From the NCBI GenBank assembly GCA_019054805.1, contig JAHQIY010000001.1, positions 7,702,501 to 7,766,500 on the forward strand: DNA of 64,000 nucleotides, given 5' to 3'. Below the pieces are notes generated by a model, which was not told the DNA's origin, searched no databases, and saw only the letters and a program-made list of their open reading frames with translations. Of this stretch, positions 10,955 through 24,130 are shown one piece after another; position 1 is the first letter of the stretch; the number at the start of each line of letters is the position of its first letter. Position numbers and translations under genes: made by a program. This stretch comes from Brachionus manjavacas (taxonomy: Eukaryota; Rotifera; Eurotatoria; Ploima; Brachionidae).

Positions 10955-13900
10955 CTATTTCGGATTATTATTATTTGAAAATGAATTGCTCAGATTGGGC
11001 AAGCTAGCCGAATTTTGCACCAAACTGGGAAGCATTAAATTCAATTGTTGCTGAAACTTGGTTAAATCTGGTAAGGGCGAGTTGGTCAGACCAGCTGAGC
11101 CGATTAAATTTGATATTTGAAACAAATTTTGCGGTGACTTCGATGGTCGACTTGGATTTGGACTAGCCATGAATTCTTCTGATTGAGAACTGTTTACACT
11201 AGGAACCATAATTTGATTTACAGTTTTTTTCTTATGCTGGCTGACTACATTGTCGTAGACATTTTGTTTCGATTGATTCATAGCCTGCGCTTGTTGATTG
11301 ATGGACTTTGGCGTTGATGGCATGTTCATTTTACTCTGTGCTGCTTGGCTCACAATTGGACTGGGAGCTTGGGGTTCGATTTTAACTGTTTTGCCATTTT
11401 TGCTAGAAATATTTATGGTCGAGCTGGATGCTTGTTTGGACGAAGCAAGTGAAGAAGAAGTGGGTCCCTTCTGGACAGCGTGGTTCAGTGATGCAGTTCG
11501 CTGATGCTGTATATGTTGCTGCTGTTGGCAATACTTTATTTGGTAAAAATTAAGTAAGACATTTTTTTGCATCCAGTTTTTGGGCCACAAATTGAGCAGT
11601 TCTGTTTCAAAAAAATTGTCCATATAGCTTAATTTAGCGCTGGCGTCCATTTGAGAATTTTGAGGTGATGGTGACGAGCCGGAAATTCTAAACAGACTCA
11701 TTTTAACCTGAATAATGTTCAGTATTAGGTCGCGGATTTTTTCGGTAAATTCAAATTTTTTCCTCGGCGGATTCATTTTTTTCCTAGTCTCCTCATTTTG
11801 TTCATTCAATTTATTTTTGCTATACTCGTCCATAAGCCGCGAGTATTTTTCAAAGTGTTTGGGCATTTCGGCATCAACTTCTCTCTTGAGTTCGCTTATC
11901 TTGTTCTTCAGAGTGTTCTCTAGATTCTTGGTACGCATCTGGGTGACAATTGTTTGGTAGTCTTTTTGAAATCGATCTTTGCTCATATCGAAAGACTCGG
12001 CCAATTTTCCGACGCAAAAATCTCTCAGTCTGGTCAGATTGGCCGATTTTGAGTTGCGCACCGAAATGTCCACTGAATAGATCCAATTTTGAATGTGGCT
12101 TTTTTCTAGGAATTTTGTCAACTCGTTTTTTTGCTTGCAAATTAAGTATTCTTTTTTTAAATTAACAATTTTTGTCTTTAGCTCTTCGCTTAGGTCACCG
12201 AATGTAATTTGTGGAGACGCTGGCGATGATTGTTTGATTTTTAGTTCATTTTCAGATTTTGTTGAAAGGTTGATTGGAACATTGGGAGTGGCAAAGTTGT
12301 GTATTTTAGCAGGCTGATTTTGAACAGGTGAATTTTGAATGTACTCGGCACTGGTGCCTGCTAAATTGGACTGATTGGGTGCAGTGTCTTTGTTCAATAT
12401 TCGGCGGCATACGCGGAACAGAGAGTCTTTATTGCGGCCAGTTTTATAAGACAAATAGTTGAACACGTTGGATTGCTGCTTGACGCGTTTGCTTTCGGTG
12501 TATATGTTTATCAGAATTGATTTGAGTTCCTGAGGAAGTGGCTCGGTGTTCGTGTTAATGATGTGTTCGTATAAATCAAGGAATTTTTTTATAATTGCGG
12601 CAAAATCGGCGGGTAAATTATCCGGTAAATTTTGACAGACCGCAGACTGGGATAGGTTACTGCGGCTGATGCTGTTGTTGACCAGTGAGGTATCGGTCAA
12701 ATGCGATTTATTAGTTTGATTTTGAAATTCTTCTTCGACGTCTATGTATTCATTACTATCATCTCCTCTGGGTTTTGTATCTATATTCGATTGATTTACA
12801 AGGCGATTTTTTTCATTTAATATCTGAGTATTAATTGTGCTCTTAGGCTCTTGACTAAGCTCAATTTTTTTCTAAAATTTTTTAAAACGATCAATCAATT
12901 GATAAAAAAATTAAAAAAATAATATACCGAAATCTAGCTTATATTTATAAAAGTAATTAATTCATTTTTTTTTCTGGTCAAAAATTAAAAAGAAAGATTA
13001 AAAATTTTATTCAGAATTTTGCATAAAAACCAGTTGTCTTCGAACTAGACAGAAAAATAACCACAAATTTCAATTTTTTTTCTTGTCTATTATTGGTATA
13101 CTATTGGTAAATTGAAAAATATTTGATAAAAAAGTACATCATTTTAGACATATGATTTTATCATTTTCTTTATTTCATGCAATTTAATCCATTTTAGACT
13201 AGAATATGCGATCTTAAGTCAAAGATGTGTTTCTTTTATTTTTTTTTAAATATTAGGAAATAAAGTTTTATTGAGCTTTCCAAGTATACAGATTAATATT
13301 TGTAATTCTAAAAGTAAATAAATAAACACTATTGTAAACAAAAACTTTATCTGAATAACTAATATAAAAAATAAAATAAAAATTTTTGAAAAATTAAGTA
13401 GAAATTATTTTCTTTCTAATTATTATTTTATGTTCACTAGTGCGAAATCAAAGTAACAAATACTTCATTATTTAATTTTATTATTTTAATTTTTAAATAG
13501 AATTTACATCGTCAAAATTGGCGCTAATTGAACAAATAAATAATATTTCAAATTCACATTCTCAAGAGTAAATATTAACTTTGCTATACCTGAACGTGAT
13601 TTTATATTTATTTTTTTTTATAAAAACAATAGTGTTTTTTTAAAAAAAATAAACAATTCCGAGTTCGACATATTTGGTATTTTTAATTTTTGATTTTTTG
13701 GTGGCTTAATATAATGCATTGCCAATTTAAGAACAAAAAATTACACAAAACTGAAAATTCTAAATAATTTTGTGCTAATTTTATAAAATCATATCAGCTA
13801 ATACATTAAAAATATGTTGCTTTAATAGTTCTATGGTTCCGTAAAATATTAAAAATAGTATAATTAAATTCTTAAATTCTGCTTATCATGTGAAATATCT

Positions 13901-15563
13901 CTGCAAAATGCACCCACTACACTCAAAGAACTATATTCTTACAGATTATGTTGCTATTCGAAAATAATTTACAAGATGTTGAATTTTTAATACTGCTCTT
14001 TTGTACCAAATTTCACAAAGTTAAAATTGGTTCCATAAAAGATTCTAAAAAACATTCAATAAACCATTCGCAGAGCATATGAAAAAACTAATGTTCAAAG
14101 ATTCATATGATACATTAAATCTATTTGCTGATATAATTTTAAAAAACAATTAAAGGCCTTTTGAAAAAAATTTATTAGTATTTTTTTCATTTTGGTAGTT
14201 ATTTTTTTCTATTATTCCCAATACCTTAAATTTTTTAAATAAAAAAACTCTAAATTGAAAAAAAGTTCCAAATTTAGACTACATTAAAAATATCAAAAAA
14301 AAGATGCACTTTAAATTTTTTTAGCTCAATAATATTTACTTTTTTAAAGCTATTTGCTTGCATGTCATCAAAGTCCCCATTTGAATGAGTTATCTTGGCT
14401 TGAACAACAGGATTAGCAAATTCCGTCGATTGAGTTTCATTTTTACGCTTTTTACTGTTAATCGAAGTTGGATCTATCGGATTAACAATTTTGTTTTCCT
14501 TGTTTTTACTCAATTCGCTGTTCTCGTCACGAATTGTGTCAGTTTTTATTTCCTCATCCTCATCTTCGATCACTTTTTTGATTTTTTTTAAACTGTCACT
14601 GACAGTCGCTTTAGCACTTTCACTATTTGAACTTGCTAATTCATTTTCAATAGGACATTTTTTGCCAATTTCTTCATCTTCTTCTTCGCTCTCTGATTCT
14701 TCTTCATCTTCATCCATGTCTTCATCGCTACTTGAACTTTCTTCTTCGCTTTCCTCGTCATCACTATCTTCCGTTCCGCTGCTATCCTCACTATTCTCAC
14801 TATCGTCCCCACTTTGCTCCGACATTTCCTCAATTTTGGCAGTTTTTTTCGACTTTTTGACTTCATCAATTGTGGCCAATTTTAATTTTTCTCTATTTAT
14901 ATAAAAACCGCCTCTTTTGGGAACCAGGTTTTTTGGTATATGTACATCTTGGGCGTCTGAATTGTCTATGAAAGAGTCGCTTTCGTCATAACCCTTACCC
15001 AAGTGGCTAAAATCGGCATACCGAAATTTGTTCAAGTCCACGCCGTTTAGCCCTTTAGATGCCTTTTTTTTACTTTTTGAATTTTGAATAGTTTCGTCGT
15101 CGTTTGTGTCTTCTTCATCTTCCAACTCATTTGATTCATCACCCTCTTCACGGTCCATTTCTTTACTCAAAATAATTTTATTCCGAAATGTTGCCAAAAG
15201 TTCCTTAACTTTTTTTTTTTCCATCTGAAACACGCCGTCAATTATGGACAAGTCTTTTTTAGTGATAGTAGTTAGTCGCGGTATGTTAGCAGCCTCAGTT
15301 ATACCACCCTGCGGCTTTTTATCTATCCGCTTCATTGCCTTAAATGTGCGCAGGCAAAGTTTATTGTAGTTGAATTCGGAAAATTTATCCGAAGATGGTC
15401 TCTCGAGCTTCAGCTCAAAGCGGATAGAGGGAAGATCAATTTGGTTTTTTTTCTTGTTTGCGTCAATAGGTAAATTGAGTTGCTCCATACCAGTGCTCTG
15501 CTTCCCTGTCATCAACGAACTAAATGTCACATTATTGGGCGCTTTTTTCTGAATATCATTCAT
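10955..15563 (-). CDS. UBN1: Ubinuclein (HIRA histone-chaperone complex)
   Basis: Nuclear subunit of the HIRA complex that binds histone H3.3-H4 for replication-independent deposition (family knowledge). Two exons, 15563-14340 and 12871-10955, flank a 1468-bp GT-AG phase-0 intron and give about 1046 residues. Landmarks in order: N-terminal VTFSSLMTG and RFELKLERP (the NHRD region that contacts HIRA); the HUN/Hpc2 domain at about residues 178-228 with GKGYDESDSFIDNSDA and RGGFYIN; a long acidic Asp/Glu/Ser run at about 255-310; the conserved ubinuclein middle domain at about 490-860 (LPDNLPADF, YKTGRNKDSLFRVCRRI, NPPRKKFEFTEKIRDL, LWPKNWMQKNVL); and a Gln/Ser/Asn-rich tail. An AG directly abuts the ATG (15565-15564), preceded by a T-rich tract. 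The last 170 bp of upstream exon 2 (12871-12701) carry no Met but are in frame and open. Confidence 0.94.
12872..14339 (-). other. Large ubinuclein intron
   Basis: A 1468-bp intron, donor GTAAAT at 14339 and acceptor TTTTAG ending at 12872. AT-rich; no nested gene, exon or recognisable mobile element seen. Confidence 0.7.
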
Positions 15564-16860
15564 CTATTCCAACAAAAAATAAATAATTTTTAAATAAATT
15601 TTAATTTTATTTTAGCAATTTTTTTTTGCTGATTAAATTTTCAAAAATTTCAAATGTATGTATGTTCATTAATGAAGCAAAGATGCAATTTTTTTTTGCT
15701 TTTTTCATTACTTAAACAAGTCGAAGTCAATTTGAGTCTAATTCAAGTTCTTAACCTTGAAATTTTCGATTTGTTCATGCCAAAACCAAACAAAATAATA
15801 AAATTTGTATGATAAATAAAAAAATAAAAAATCAGTCAACTTTGAACAGATGTTTTTGTTTTTAAATTTTCAAAGGATTGTCTTTTTTAAATAGCTGGCC
15901 AAAATGTTTTCACATTGCCAAAATTTGATTTATTTAAAGTTAATTTAGATTAATACTTGCATGATTTCATAAAATGTGATACTCAACAAGATCGTGTAAA
16001 ATCAAAATGGTTCTTAAGCCACAACTATATATAGTACTTCCTTCGTCAAGAATAGCACCTGATAAATAGCAAAAGAAAGTTGTCTTTTGCCGATTTGTGG
16101 ATATGTATACGCGTTTAAATGCCAAGTGATATTGGTTATTCCAAGCAATAGATGGGTAAAAAATTATGATTTTTTATCCCTAAAGCATGAATTTTTATTA
16201 TAATTTTAAAGATTTTTCATCTAATTTTGCAACAAAAAAAATGTTCAAAAATGAAGGTGAACAAAATTTAAAGGCAAAATGATCTTTATATAAAATAAGA
16301 GTTCAAATTGCTGCTTTTGAGAGGAAAATTAAAACCTGTCTGTTAAGTTTGGTTTTGAATCCATTAAGATACATAAAAAAGAAAATTTTGAATAAATTAA
16401 TTCATTTTTTAAAGTAGTATTTTCATAATTTAAATAATTAATTTTGTACACACAGTTTTTTAGCTCAATTAGCGACCAATTAAAGAATCTATAAAATATT
16501 CACAAACCAGGGGGAAAATAAGCGTAAAAAAAAAAGACAATGATTGTTTTTTTATAATTTCTTTTTATTTTTTATTTGTTTAATATTTGAATTTCTTGAT
16601 AACATTTATCATTTTATTCCAAAAATAAAAAAAATGTTTCCTAAAACAAAAATGCCTCTAAACAATAAGCTTTCTTCTGCGTATTTTGCGTCTTCTTCTG
16701 TGTAAAAGAAATTGAAAAATTATGTGACCTTCAGTTCACGTGTTAAAATTTCTGTGATCCTAAAATAATTGAATTAATTAAATAAAGTTTATTGATACAA
16801 AAAAAAATCAATGAATCAAGAAATTACATAAAAATAATTTATTAAATTTATTTGTTTTTA
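15564..16860. other. Intergenic stretch, no gene seen
   Basis: Shared 5' flank of ubinuclein (-) and sequence upstream of PKMYT1 (+). Simple A/T-rich DNA with short poly-A/T runs; nothing recognisable. Confidence 0.5.
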
Positions 16861-16865
16861 TTTGC

Positions 16866-17786
16866 TTTTGACTTATGTAGCCGCAAACCCCATTCATCTT
16901 TACATTTTTCTCCACACCTTTTCCCAAACAAATCTCACTCAGAAAGTCATCATTTGCATTCAGAATTACTTCATTAACTTTAGCATTTGCTTCATCCGAA
17001 ACTGGTACACTTTCATAAGATTTTTAATCCAAGTCTAAAGTCATTGCCTTCACTGGATTTGAAGCAATATTCAGGCTTTGTAACTTATCATTAAACGCAT
17101 CGAGTTTAGAATCAACTTTTAATAGCTACTTTTTGGTGCATCTGTAATATTAGTTGGTATAGGTATATTAGTAATATTAGACCAAGTACCATTTAAGTTA
17201 TAATTGTCATCGACATCATCACTTAAATAGAAAAAACAATCAAGTTCACATCACATATTTTTGTGAACTCAACTCAGATATCAAAGTAGGGCCAAACTTT
17301 CAAAATTTTTCATAGGTACTTGATTTTAAGCACTTCTATTCTGTAAAAATCGGTTTCTGTCACTCTCCAACTTCGGACCCATAAAGCAGTTCAAATTTAA
17401 CAAAACTGCTATCAAGTTTTGATTTGGTACTAAAGCTTAAACATGACGACCTCCAAATATTCTTTAAAGAAGGCTATAAAGAATGCAATTATAGCCTTCT
17501 TCTGTTTTTCTGGTGTTTATTTTAAGTCAAACATATCCAGTATTGCATTTCAGTTTAAAGATTTTTTCTTTGACTTGGCTCTCAGTATACGATAAAAATG
17601 TAATATCAACGGCAAAATCCAGATCTTCGGATTTTCTATCTTGTCAAATGGCATGCCCCAGTGAATGCACGTGCACTCACCTTTGGTGTTAATTCTCATC
17701 GCAAAATCTATGGGCGTAAGGAAAAACAATGGAAAAAGGATGCCATTGGGTTTCTCTACGAACACTAACAAAAGTTCTTGAATCAT
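16866..17786 (-). pseudogene. Unidentified decayed coding relic
   Basis: The minus strand here has protein-like composition and higher GC than its surroundings. One open piece lies at about 17220-17115 (with NITNIPIPTNITDAP). Frame-shifted continuations over about 17130-16870 include LQSLNIASNPVKAMTLDLD and EANAKVNEVILNANDDFLSE. A separate 78-codon stretch lies at 17786-17550 (IHWGMPFDKIENPK). Stops interrupt the first group. I do not recognise the family; a transposon-borne gene is likely, but so is a dead host gene. A perfect 12-bp hairpin (AAGAAGGCTATA, 17467-17478, paired with 17490-17501) lies between the pieces. Confidence 0.35.
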
Positions 17787-19414
17787 TTATCCTTTTTGCA
17801 CTTTTAGTACTCTATAGTAGTTTTTAATTTAATCGTATACAAATAATCATTTAATAAGCTTCTTTTATGATTCTTATTGAAAGATCTCATTATAGATCTA
17901 ACTGAGATAAAATGTGGATTACATGGAGAAAAATTTGAGATTCAGCTGAGATCTTATTAAAAAATATACATGAAGATCAAAAATCTTCAAAATATCTCTG
18001 CAATACGGGGCGAATGTTTTTTTATTTAATTTTTAATTGTGGCATCCTTAAAATTCAGATTAAAATATTAATTTTTAATCTTAATGAGATCTAAATGTCT
18101 TTTAATTTAAGATCTCAAATATAAAAACACATAAAAAAAGAGAAAAATTTACATTACATAGTTTTTTAAATTAAAATAAAAAATGTGTTATATATTAAAT
18201 TAAGAAATAAAATTTTATTAACTATTTTGAATATTAAAACTTTAAAAAAAAAAAATCAAATAATGAAATGACTAGAAAATTTTCTCATTTCGATCTCTCA
18301 ATGTTCCTAAGTGCCAAAGTGATAAAAATTTTTGGAGAAATTCTCACATTTTCCAATATGTTTCTCGAAAAATAAATATTTGATTGTCTTTAAATTTTTC
18401 TTTGAAATAAAATAAAGTTTTTTTCAACGGGATCCAGAGCGCAACCCTGTTTAAGGGATTATGAATGGAAAAAAAATTACCTTTTAAAAGGTATTTTTAT
18501 TTTTTTCGATTTTAAAATGGTAAAAAAGTCATCTAAAAAATTACTTATAAGCTTATTTGAATAGCTAAAGCCAATTTAATAATTACTATCATTTTCTATC
18601 AAAATTCAAATAACTTTTTTCTTTTTAAAATAAATTTATAGTCTAAGATTTTCAAAAAATAACATTAAATAATTAATTAATTTTTTGAATTTTTAAAAAC
18701 TATTAAAATTCATTATAAAATAAAAAGTTTCAATCCAAATACTCCAACATAATAAACTTAATTAAACTTACAACTATACAACTTAATTAAATTTAGCGTA
18801 AAATTTCGTAAAACTGTGTATATATATGTTTATTAGGCAAAATCAAAATAATTTTTTTATTCTGGATTTTCATAAGCTCATTTTTAAATTTTCTGAAATA
18901 TTGCATAAAACATATTAGAAAATTTAAAATTATTTAAATTTTTCCATTTGTTATTTTTTATGAATATAACGTCTTATTTTTTATTAATTTTGTTAACTAA
19001 ATTTGTTAAATTTTTATTTTAAAAAAAAATTAAAAAAGGCCATATTAGTAGAATTAGGCAAAAAAATCTAAAGTGTCTAAAATTTGACAATTAAAACTAA
19101 ATTATAAATTAAGATAAATTTGCAATGCTTTCTGTATAAGCTTGATTGAATATTATATTTAATGTAAAGTATAAACTAGACAAAAAACACTAAAGAAAAT
19201 AAAATATCAAACCGATTCAAAAATTTTTGGAATTTTTATATTTTTAACAGTGAAAAAAGACTTAATTTTTTTTGAGTGTAAAAAAAAATTTAAATAATTT
19301 ATTCAACTTTTACCAAAACTCTCGCGCCTTTCGAAATTAATTTTTAAAATAAGTCAAAACTAACTTTTATAAATTTGAATAGTTGAATAAAATTTGCTAA
19401 AATCTAAATTAGAA
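17787..19414. other. Intergenic stretch upstream of PKMYT1
   Basis: Extremely AT-rich; no gene or matched repeat recognised. The PKMYT1 promoter should lie towards its right end, but no motif stands out. Confidence 0.5.
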
Positions 19415-22364
19415 ATGGAAGTTTTAGATAGATTAATGCAGTCAAGTTCTTCATCACTTAAAATTGTTCAATTAATTGATGAATTAAATCCTAGTCAAAA
19501 AATGAACAACAGCAGCACTAATATGTCCCCGAAAGCTCGTCCTTTGCCCAAATTTTTCGCTGAAACAGCCCAATTTTCAACCAAGAAGGAACGCGAAACC
19601 CCCAAATTCAGTGAAATACATCCGCCAAAGCCACCGATAAAAAGTTGTCCTCCTATTAGCCGTCTAAGACCACATAGAAAATCAAACTATGAAGGTGCCC
19701 GAGTAATTTCGTTCGTCAATAAAAGCTCGGAAAACGATCCAGGTATTGGTTGCTAAAAATTGATTTAACTCATAATAAAAATTAAATTTAAGAATTGATC
19801 AGCAAACATTATGATGAAACAAAAAAAGATTTATTTTTTGAGCAGTGTTTTATTATAGAAGGCAGTCTAGGCTGTGGTTCTTTTGGAAAAGTATTCTTTT
19901 ATTTTATTTTTTACAATTAAATGAAAAATCAATTGAAAAGGTTTACAAAGTGAAAAGCAAGGAAGATGGAAAATATTACGCAGTCAAAAAATCACGGGAA
20001 AAATTCAAAGGCTCATCGGACAGGTAATGACAATTTTAGTTAATTATATAACGAAAAAATATGGAAATTTTTTTAAGAATAAGAAAATTGGAAGAAGTTG
20101 CCAAGCACGAAGAGCTGCCGCCTCATCAAAACTTTGTCAAGTTTTATCGTGCTTGGGAAGAACGACAAAGGCTGTACATCCAAATTGAACTTTGTCAAAT
20201 GAGGTTTAAATTGCTGGCTTAAGAAAAAATGATTAAAATTTAATTTACTTTATAAAAATTAAAGTTTGAATTCCTATGCAGAAAAGCACCATTCCATACC
20301 TGAAGAAACTATATGGAACTTTTTGGTTGACCTGTTACAAGCTCTTAAGCATTTGCATGATAAAAAATTTGTTCACATGGACATAAAGCCGGAAAATATT
20401 TTTATTTCTTTTGAGAATAATTGTAAACTAGGAGACTTTGGTTTAATGATTGATTTGGAAAAGGTAACAAAAATTTTAGTAAATTTTCAACAAATGATTT
20501 TTTTTGTTCTAAGAATGATTTGAGAGAGGTTCAAGAAGGCGATCCGAAATATTTGGCGCCTGAAGTGTTGGATTCCAATTATAACATTACTTGTGCAGCT
20601 GATATTTTTAGCTTGGGAATGACTATACTAGAGCTTGCGACTGATCTAGATCTACCTAGAGGTGGTGAACCGTGGCACAAATTAAGGAACGGACAGATAC
20701 CGCCTCATTTGGTCAGCTCGTTAAGCCAAGATTTAGTTGACATTATAATGAAAATGATTGTGCCAAATCATTTAAAACGAGCCAAGGTAGACGAATTGTT
20801 GAGCATGCCAAGGATAAAAAGTCTAATTAGTAGAAATAAACGCAAGCTGATTTGGACCAAGACCCATAAAAATTTGACAAATGTTTTTAATACAATAAAA
20901 AATATATCTTTTACAATGTTTAGTTATGTTTTGTTTCCAATATTTAAATTTAGTGATGCGATTGAATATTTTCGTAAGATAAAGTCAGGCAGATATTCTA
21001 TATTAAATAATTCGACTGATAAAGTAAACGAAGCGTCTGCTATAGACAAACAAAATACCTCGACTCCGAAAAAAAATGAATTCTCAAATTGTATGCCGGC
21101 TATTTTAATGCATATTGATGACGATGATGCACCAGGTTTTATTTTTATATTTAAAAAAAATATCAAAATGAAAAAAATTAATAGTTAAATTTAAATTTTC
21201 TGATTGAAATTTTTAAATCTTTCAATTCGGCATGTTCTTTCCTTTAAGGTTTTTTAAATTCAGACTAAATTTTTTTTTGTAATTAAGTTTTTTAAAAAAA
21301 TGAAAATTTGCGTAAAATTTTAAACTTTTAAATGATGCATTATCTATATAATATTAAATTTTTAGCTATTTGAGGCATATAGCCAAGCATTGGTGATGTT
21401 CTTTTAGATTTTATTTTGAAGAAAATAATTATTAAATAATTTTTAATTATTGATAAAAAATTTTAATTTAAATACAAAAAGCCCATCCTTTAAGTTATTT
21501 TAAAAAAATATGCTGAAACAATAAATTTTAGTAATTTGAAACTTTTTGATGTAAGAGTTTTATCTTTGACATTACAATGCCTAAAAGATGATTACAGATA
21601 AGTTTGGTTGATTTCGTAAAATTTTTTTAACCGACCTTTCTTCTATTAGACCAAGTAAAATATAATAAAAAAATTTAGTAGACATTAGCTTTAATAAATT
21701 AAGAATTTATTAAATTAATGAAAGAGAGAGGAAATTACTTTTGTTACTTTTGATAAGCATAACATACCTTATTTTTTTCATTTTTAAATTATTATAAATT
21801 TAATTTAGGATTAATTTTTTAAATTTTCAAATAAAAATAATTTGTATTATTATGAATTAAAAGTACATTAGACAAAAAAAATTCAATTAATTAATTTAAA
21901 AAAAATTACTATTTTTAGATCATCCGATAGTGATCAATGATAGTTTTAGCGTAAATAATAATTCATATTTGAATCCATTGATCGATTCTTCATCGTCATT
22001 TAGTGACCAGAGTGAATTCTCTATACAAAACAGGCAAGCAAATATTTTTAATAATGATATGATGTTAAAGTTTTTTTAAAGATTTAGAAGCTCAAGGAAG
22101 ACTCACACTGAACCAGCTCATAGTAAACTACAAAAGTCAAACTTCCTAATGAATTTAGAAATGTCACCAACAAGTTCGTTGTCACCAACAAGAACCTCGC
22201 CATGGAAACAAGCTTCGATTCACAATTCAAAAAATGAGCTGACACCGTTGGGCTTCACTAGACAAAAACTCATATTTGATGAAGAAGAGGATGATGATAA
22301 TAAAGAGAACAAAAATATCCTAGAGCAAAAGAATTCTAAGTCTCTACGCTTAAAATACGATTAA
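19415..22364 (+). CDS. PKMYT1: Membrane-associated CDK1-inhibitory kinase Myt1
   Basis: Wee1-family kinase that phosphorylates CDK1 on Thr14/Tyr15 at ER/Golgi membranes (family knowledge). Eight exons: 19415-19742, 19793-19890, 19941-20023, 20078-20203, 20265-20463, 20514-21135, 21919-22033, 22088-22364, giving 615 residues with all phases closing. Visible are the glycine loop GSLGCGSFGKV (133-143), Lys158 in YYAVKK, catalytic Asp251 in VHMDIKPEN, Asp269 in GDFGLMIDLEK, and the Myt1-type EVQEGDPKYLAPEVL. Then comes a hydrophobic stretch (FTMFSYVLFPIF), where Myt1 has its membrane anchor. The Ser/Pro-rich tail ends in QKLIFDEEEDDD. The intron after exon 7 has a GC donor (AG/GCAAGC) at 22034. 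The start is the first ATG, 3 bp after an AG. N-terminal Pro-rich SP/TP sites could be regulatory. Confidence 0.94.
21136..21918 (+). other. Long PKMYT1 intron
   Basis: A 783-bp GT-AG intron, phase 1. AT-rich, with nothing nested that I can see. Confidence 0.7.
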
Positions 22365-23389
22365 ACAATTTCGGCTGAATACTAATGAACTTTTTTTGTA
22401 CCCGATAAGCAGTTGGTTTGCTGAAAAAAAATTTTAATTTATTAATTAAATATTGTTTGTATTAAAATTTTAGATTTTGTAACATTATTTTCAATTTAGC
22501 TTGAGAAAGACCTTCGGATAAAATTAGATTTTAGATTTTGATTAATCTGTAAAAAAGATCTAATTTTGAGTTTTGTCAAATTTTTCAATTTTATTAGAGA
22601 ATTAATATTTTTTTTTGTTAATTTAAAACATTATTTGGATAAGAATGGAATGCCTTATGTGCTTATTGAATTAAAAGTGTTCAAATAGTTGTTATTTTCT
22701 ATTATCAAGCTAAATTACCAAAGGTCTTTAAGATTTATGTAAAGTTAATCTTAGTGAAAATTTGACAATTCAATTTTTTTTTAATTTTTTTGAAAATCAG
22801 TAAATAACTTTAAAATAAAAGTTCGGAAATAAAAAAGTTTTTTTTAATATCTTCGAAAAATTTATTAAATAGATTAATTTTTAGAGACAAAAGGAAAGGA
22901 AGAGGAAAGGAAGAGGAAAGGAAGAAGAGAGGAAGAAGAGAGGAAGAAGAGAGGAAGAAGAGAGGAAAAGAAAGCGATGAAGTTAGTTTTAGGATGTACT
23001 GTAATTAGGCCTAAATGAATTTCATAACTTGAGGTCCAAAAAGTTCAATTGAAACTGTCTTCCTTTTCATTTTCATACAACTGTAATATTTTCAAATATT
23101 TTTATATATATAAATATTTTTTTTTTGAACTCTTCTCTTCTAAATTTTATTTTTACTTCTCCTGAAGGAGGTTAATTAAATTCAAATGAATAAAATAAAA
23201 AATAAATTACAAATTAAATTGAGATAAATACAAAAAGCAATATAAAAAGCGAAGGGAGGACTTTTTGGATTTTTAAAAAGAAAAAACAATTTCTAATAAA
23301 CTTAGTCAAAAGCTTAAAACCTTTTTCTTTTCAATTTTCCATCAGTAAACTTTGTAAATAAAATATCTGGCGACGAGGAAAAAAAAAGA
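22365..23389. other. Gap after PKMYT1 with purine minisatellite
   Basis: No gene seen. It includes the minisatellite at 22886-22975. Just before 23390 there is a TGGCGACGAGG stretch of the kind often found near the primer-binding region of Gypsy-type elements. Confidence 0.5.
22886..22975. repeat. 11-bp all-purine minisatellite
   Basis: About 90 bp of pure A/G on the plus strand in 11-bp periods: first GAAAGGAAGAG-type units, then about four GAAGAAGAGAG units. The mirror-like polypurine composition could form triplex DNA; that is inference. Confidence 0.8.
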
Positions 23390-24130
23390 ATGAGCTGATT
23401 GAATGGTCCTCTTTCTTTTGATGTTGATCTAGCTGGTGGGAGATCAAACGTTTCAAGATGAGAACAATGGCTAAGAAGATTTATTCTTATTTGGAAGCTT
23501 TTGGCTCTATCGAGGATCGTGTTAAAATCGCTAAGCTCCTACACGTGGCTGGTGAAGCTGTTGAGGAGATAAATGAGACTAAAAGAGATAGAAAGATGAA
23601 AAAAGCAAAGGAAAAATGTGATGTTATTTGTAAAATCTTAAATGATCATTTCTCACCCTAGTCAAACACGGATTTAGATAGAAACCAAACCAAGATCATT
23701 GATTTTGGTGAAAAATTTGAAAATGAAGTCAAACTTCAATTGATTTCTGGTTTTCTAGATAAACGAGTAAAAGTAAAAGCAGCAAAATCCAAAGCTTGCC
23801 GATTTGATTAAATCTGCTCAAGCTTTAGAATTTGGAGAAGAAGCTAGCAATCATGGTCAAGTATGAGGGATTTTCAAAGATTGAAGTGACAATAAGTCAA
23901 AAAGGTGTTTCAAAATTTTGAAAGACTTTCCACATGATGTTGAATGTCCTGCAAAAGGAAAGAAGTGTAATAAATGCAAAGAGTTTGGTCAATTTGCTAA
24001 ACAAATTAAAAAAAAAAGAAATCTATCTCTTTAAAATCTTTAAAAAAAGATCGATAAAAAAGCCGAAAATTAAGGAGAAGGTTCATTCAGTAAGGTATGA
24101 TATATAATTCACTGAAATTGTCCAAAGTGG
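23390..24130 (+). mobile_element. Gypsy-like retrotransposon gag fossil
   Basis: Remnant of the gag region of an LTR retrotransposon, most likely Ty3/Gypsy type. An N-terminal helical gag-like part lies at about 23458-23660 and a CCHC-type zinc-knuckle-like part at about 23941-24003. It is broken in several places. No pol region and no LTR pair could be recognised nearby. The decay suggests an old insertion. Confidence 0.5.

Noticed and set aside
12701-12871. Treating the region upstream of 12700 as intron and starting a second gene there
   Set aside because: The frame is open back to a good acceptor at 12872 and joins exon 1 in phase 0; both halves together carry the full ubinuclein domain set.
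14491-14904. Serine-rich plus-strand frame of 137 codons opposite ubinuclein
   Set aside because: It is the antisense of the acidic Asp/Glu/Ser run in ubinuclein exon 1, not a gene.
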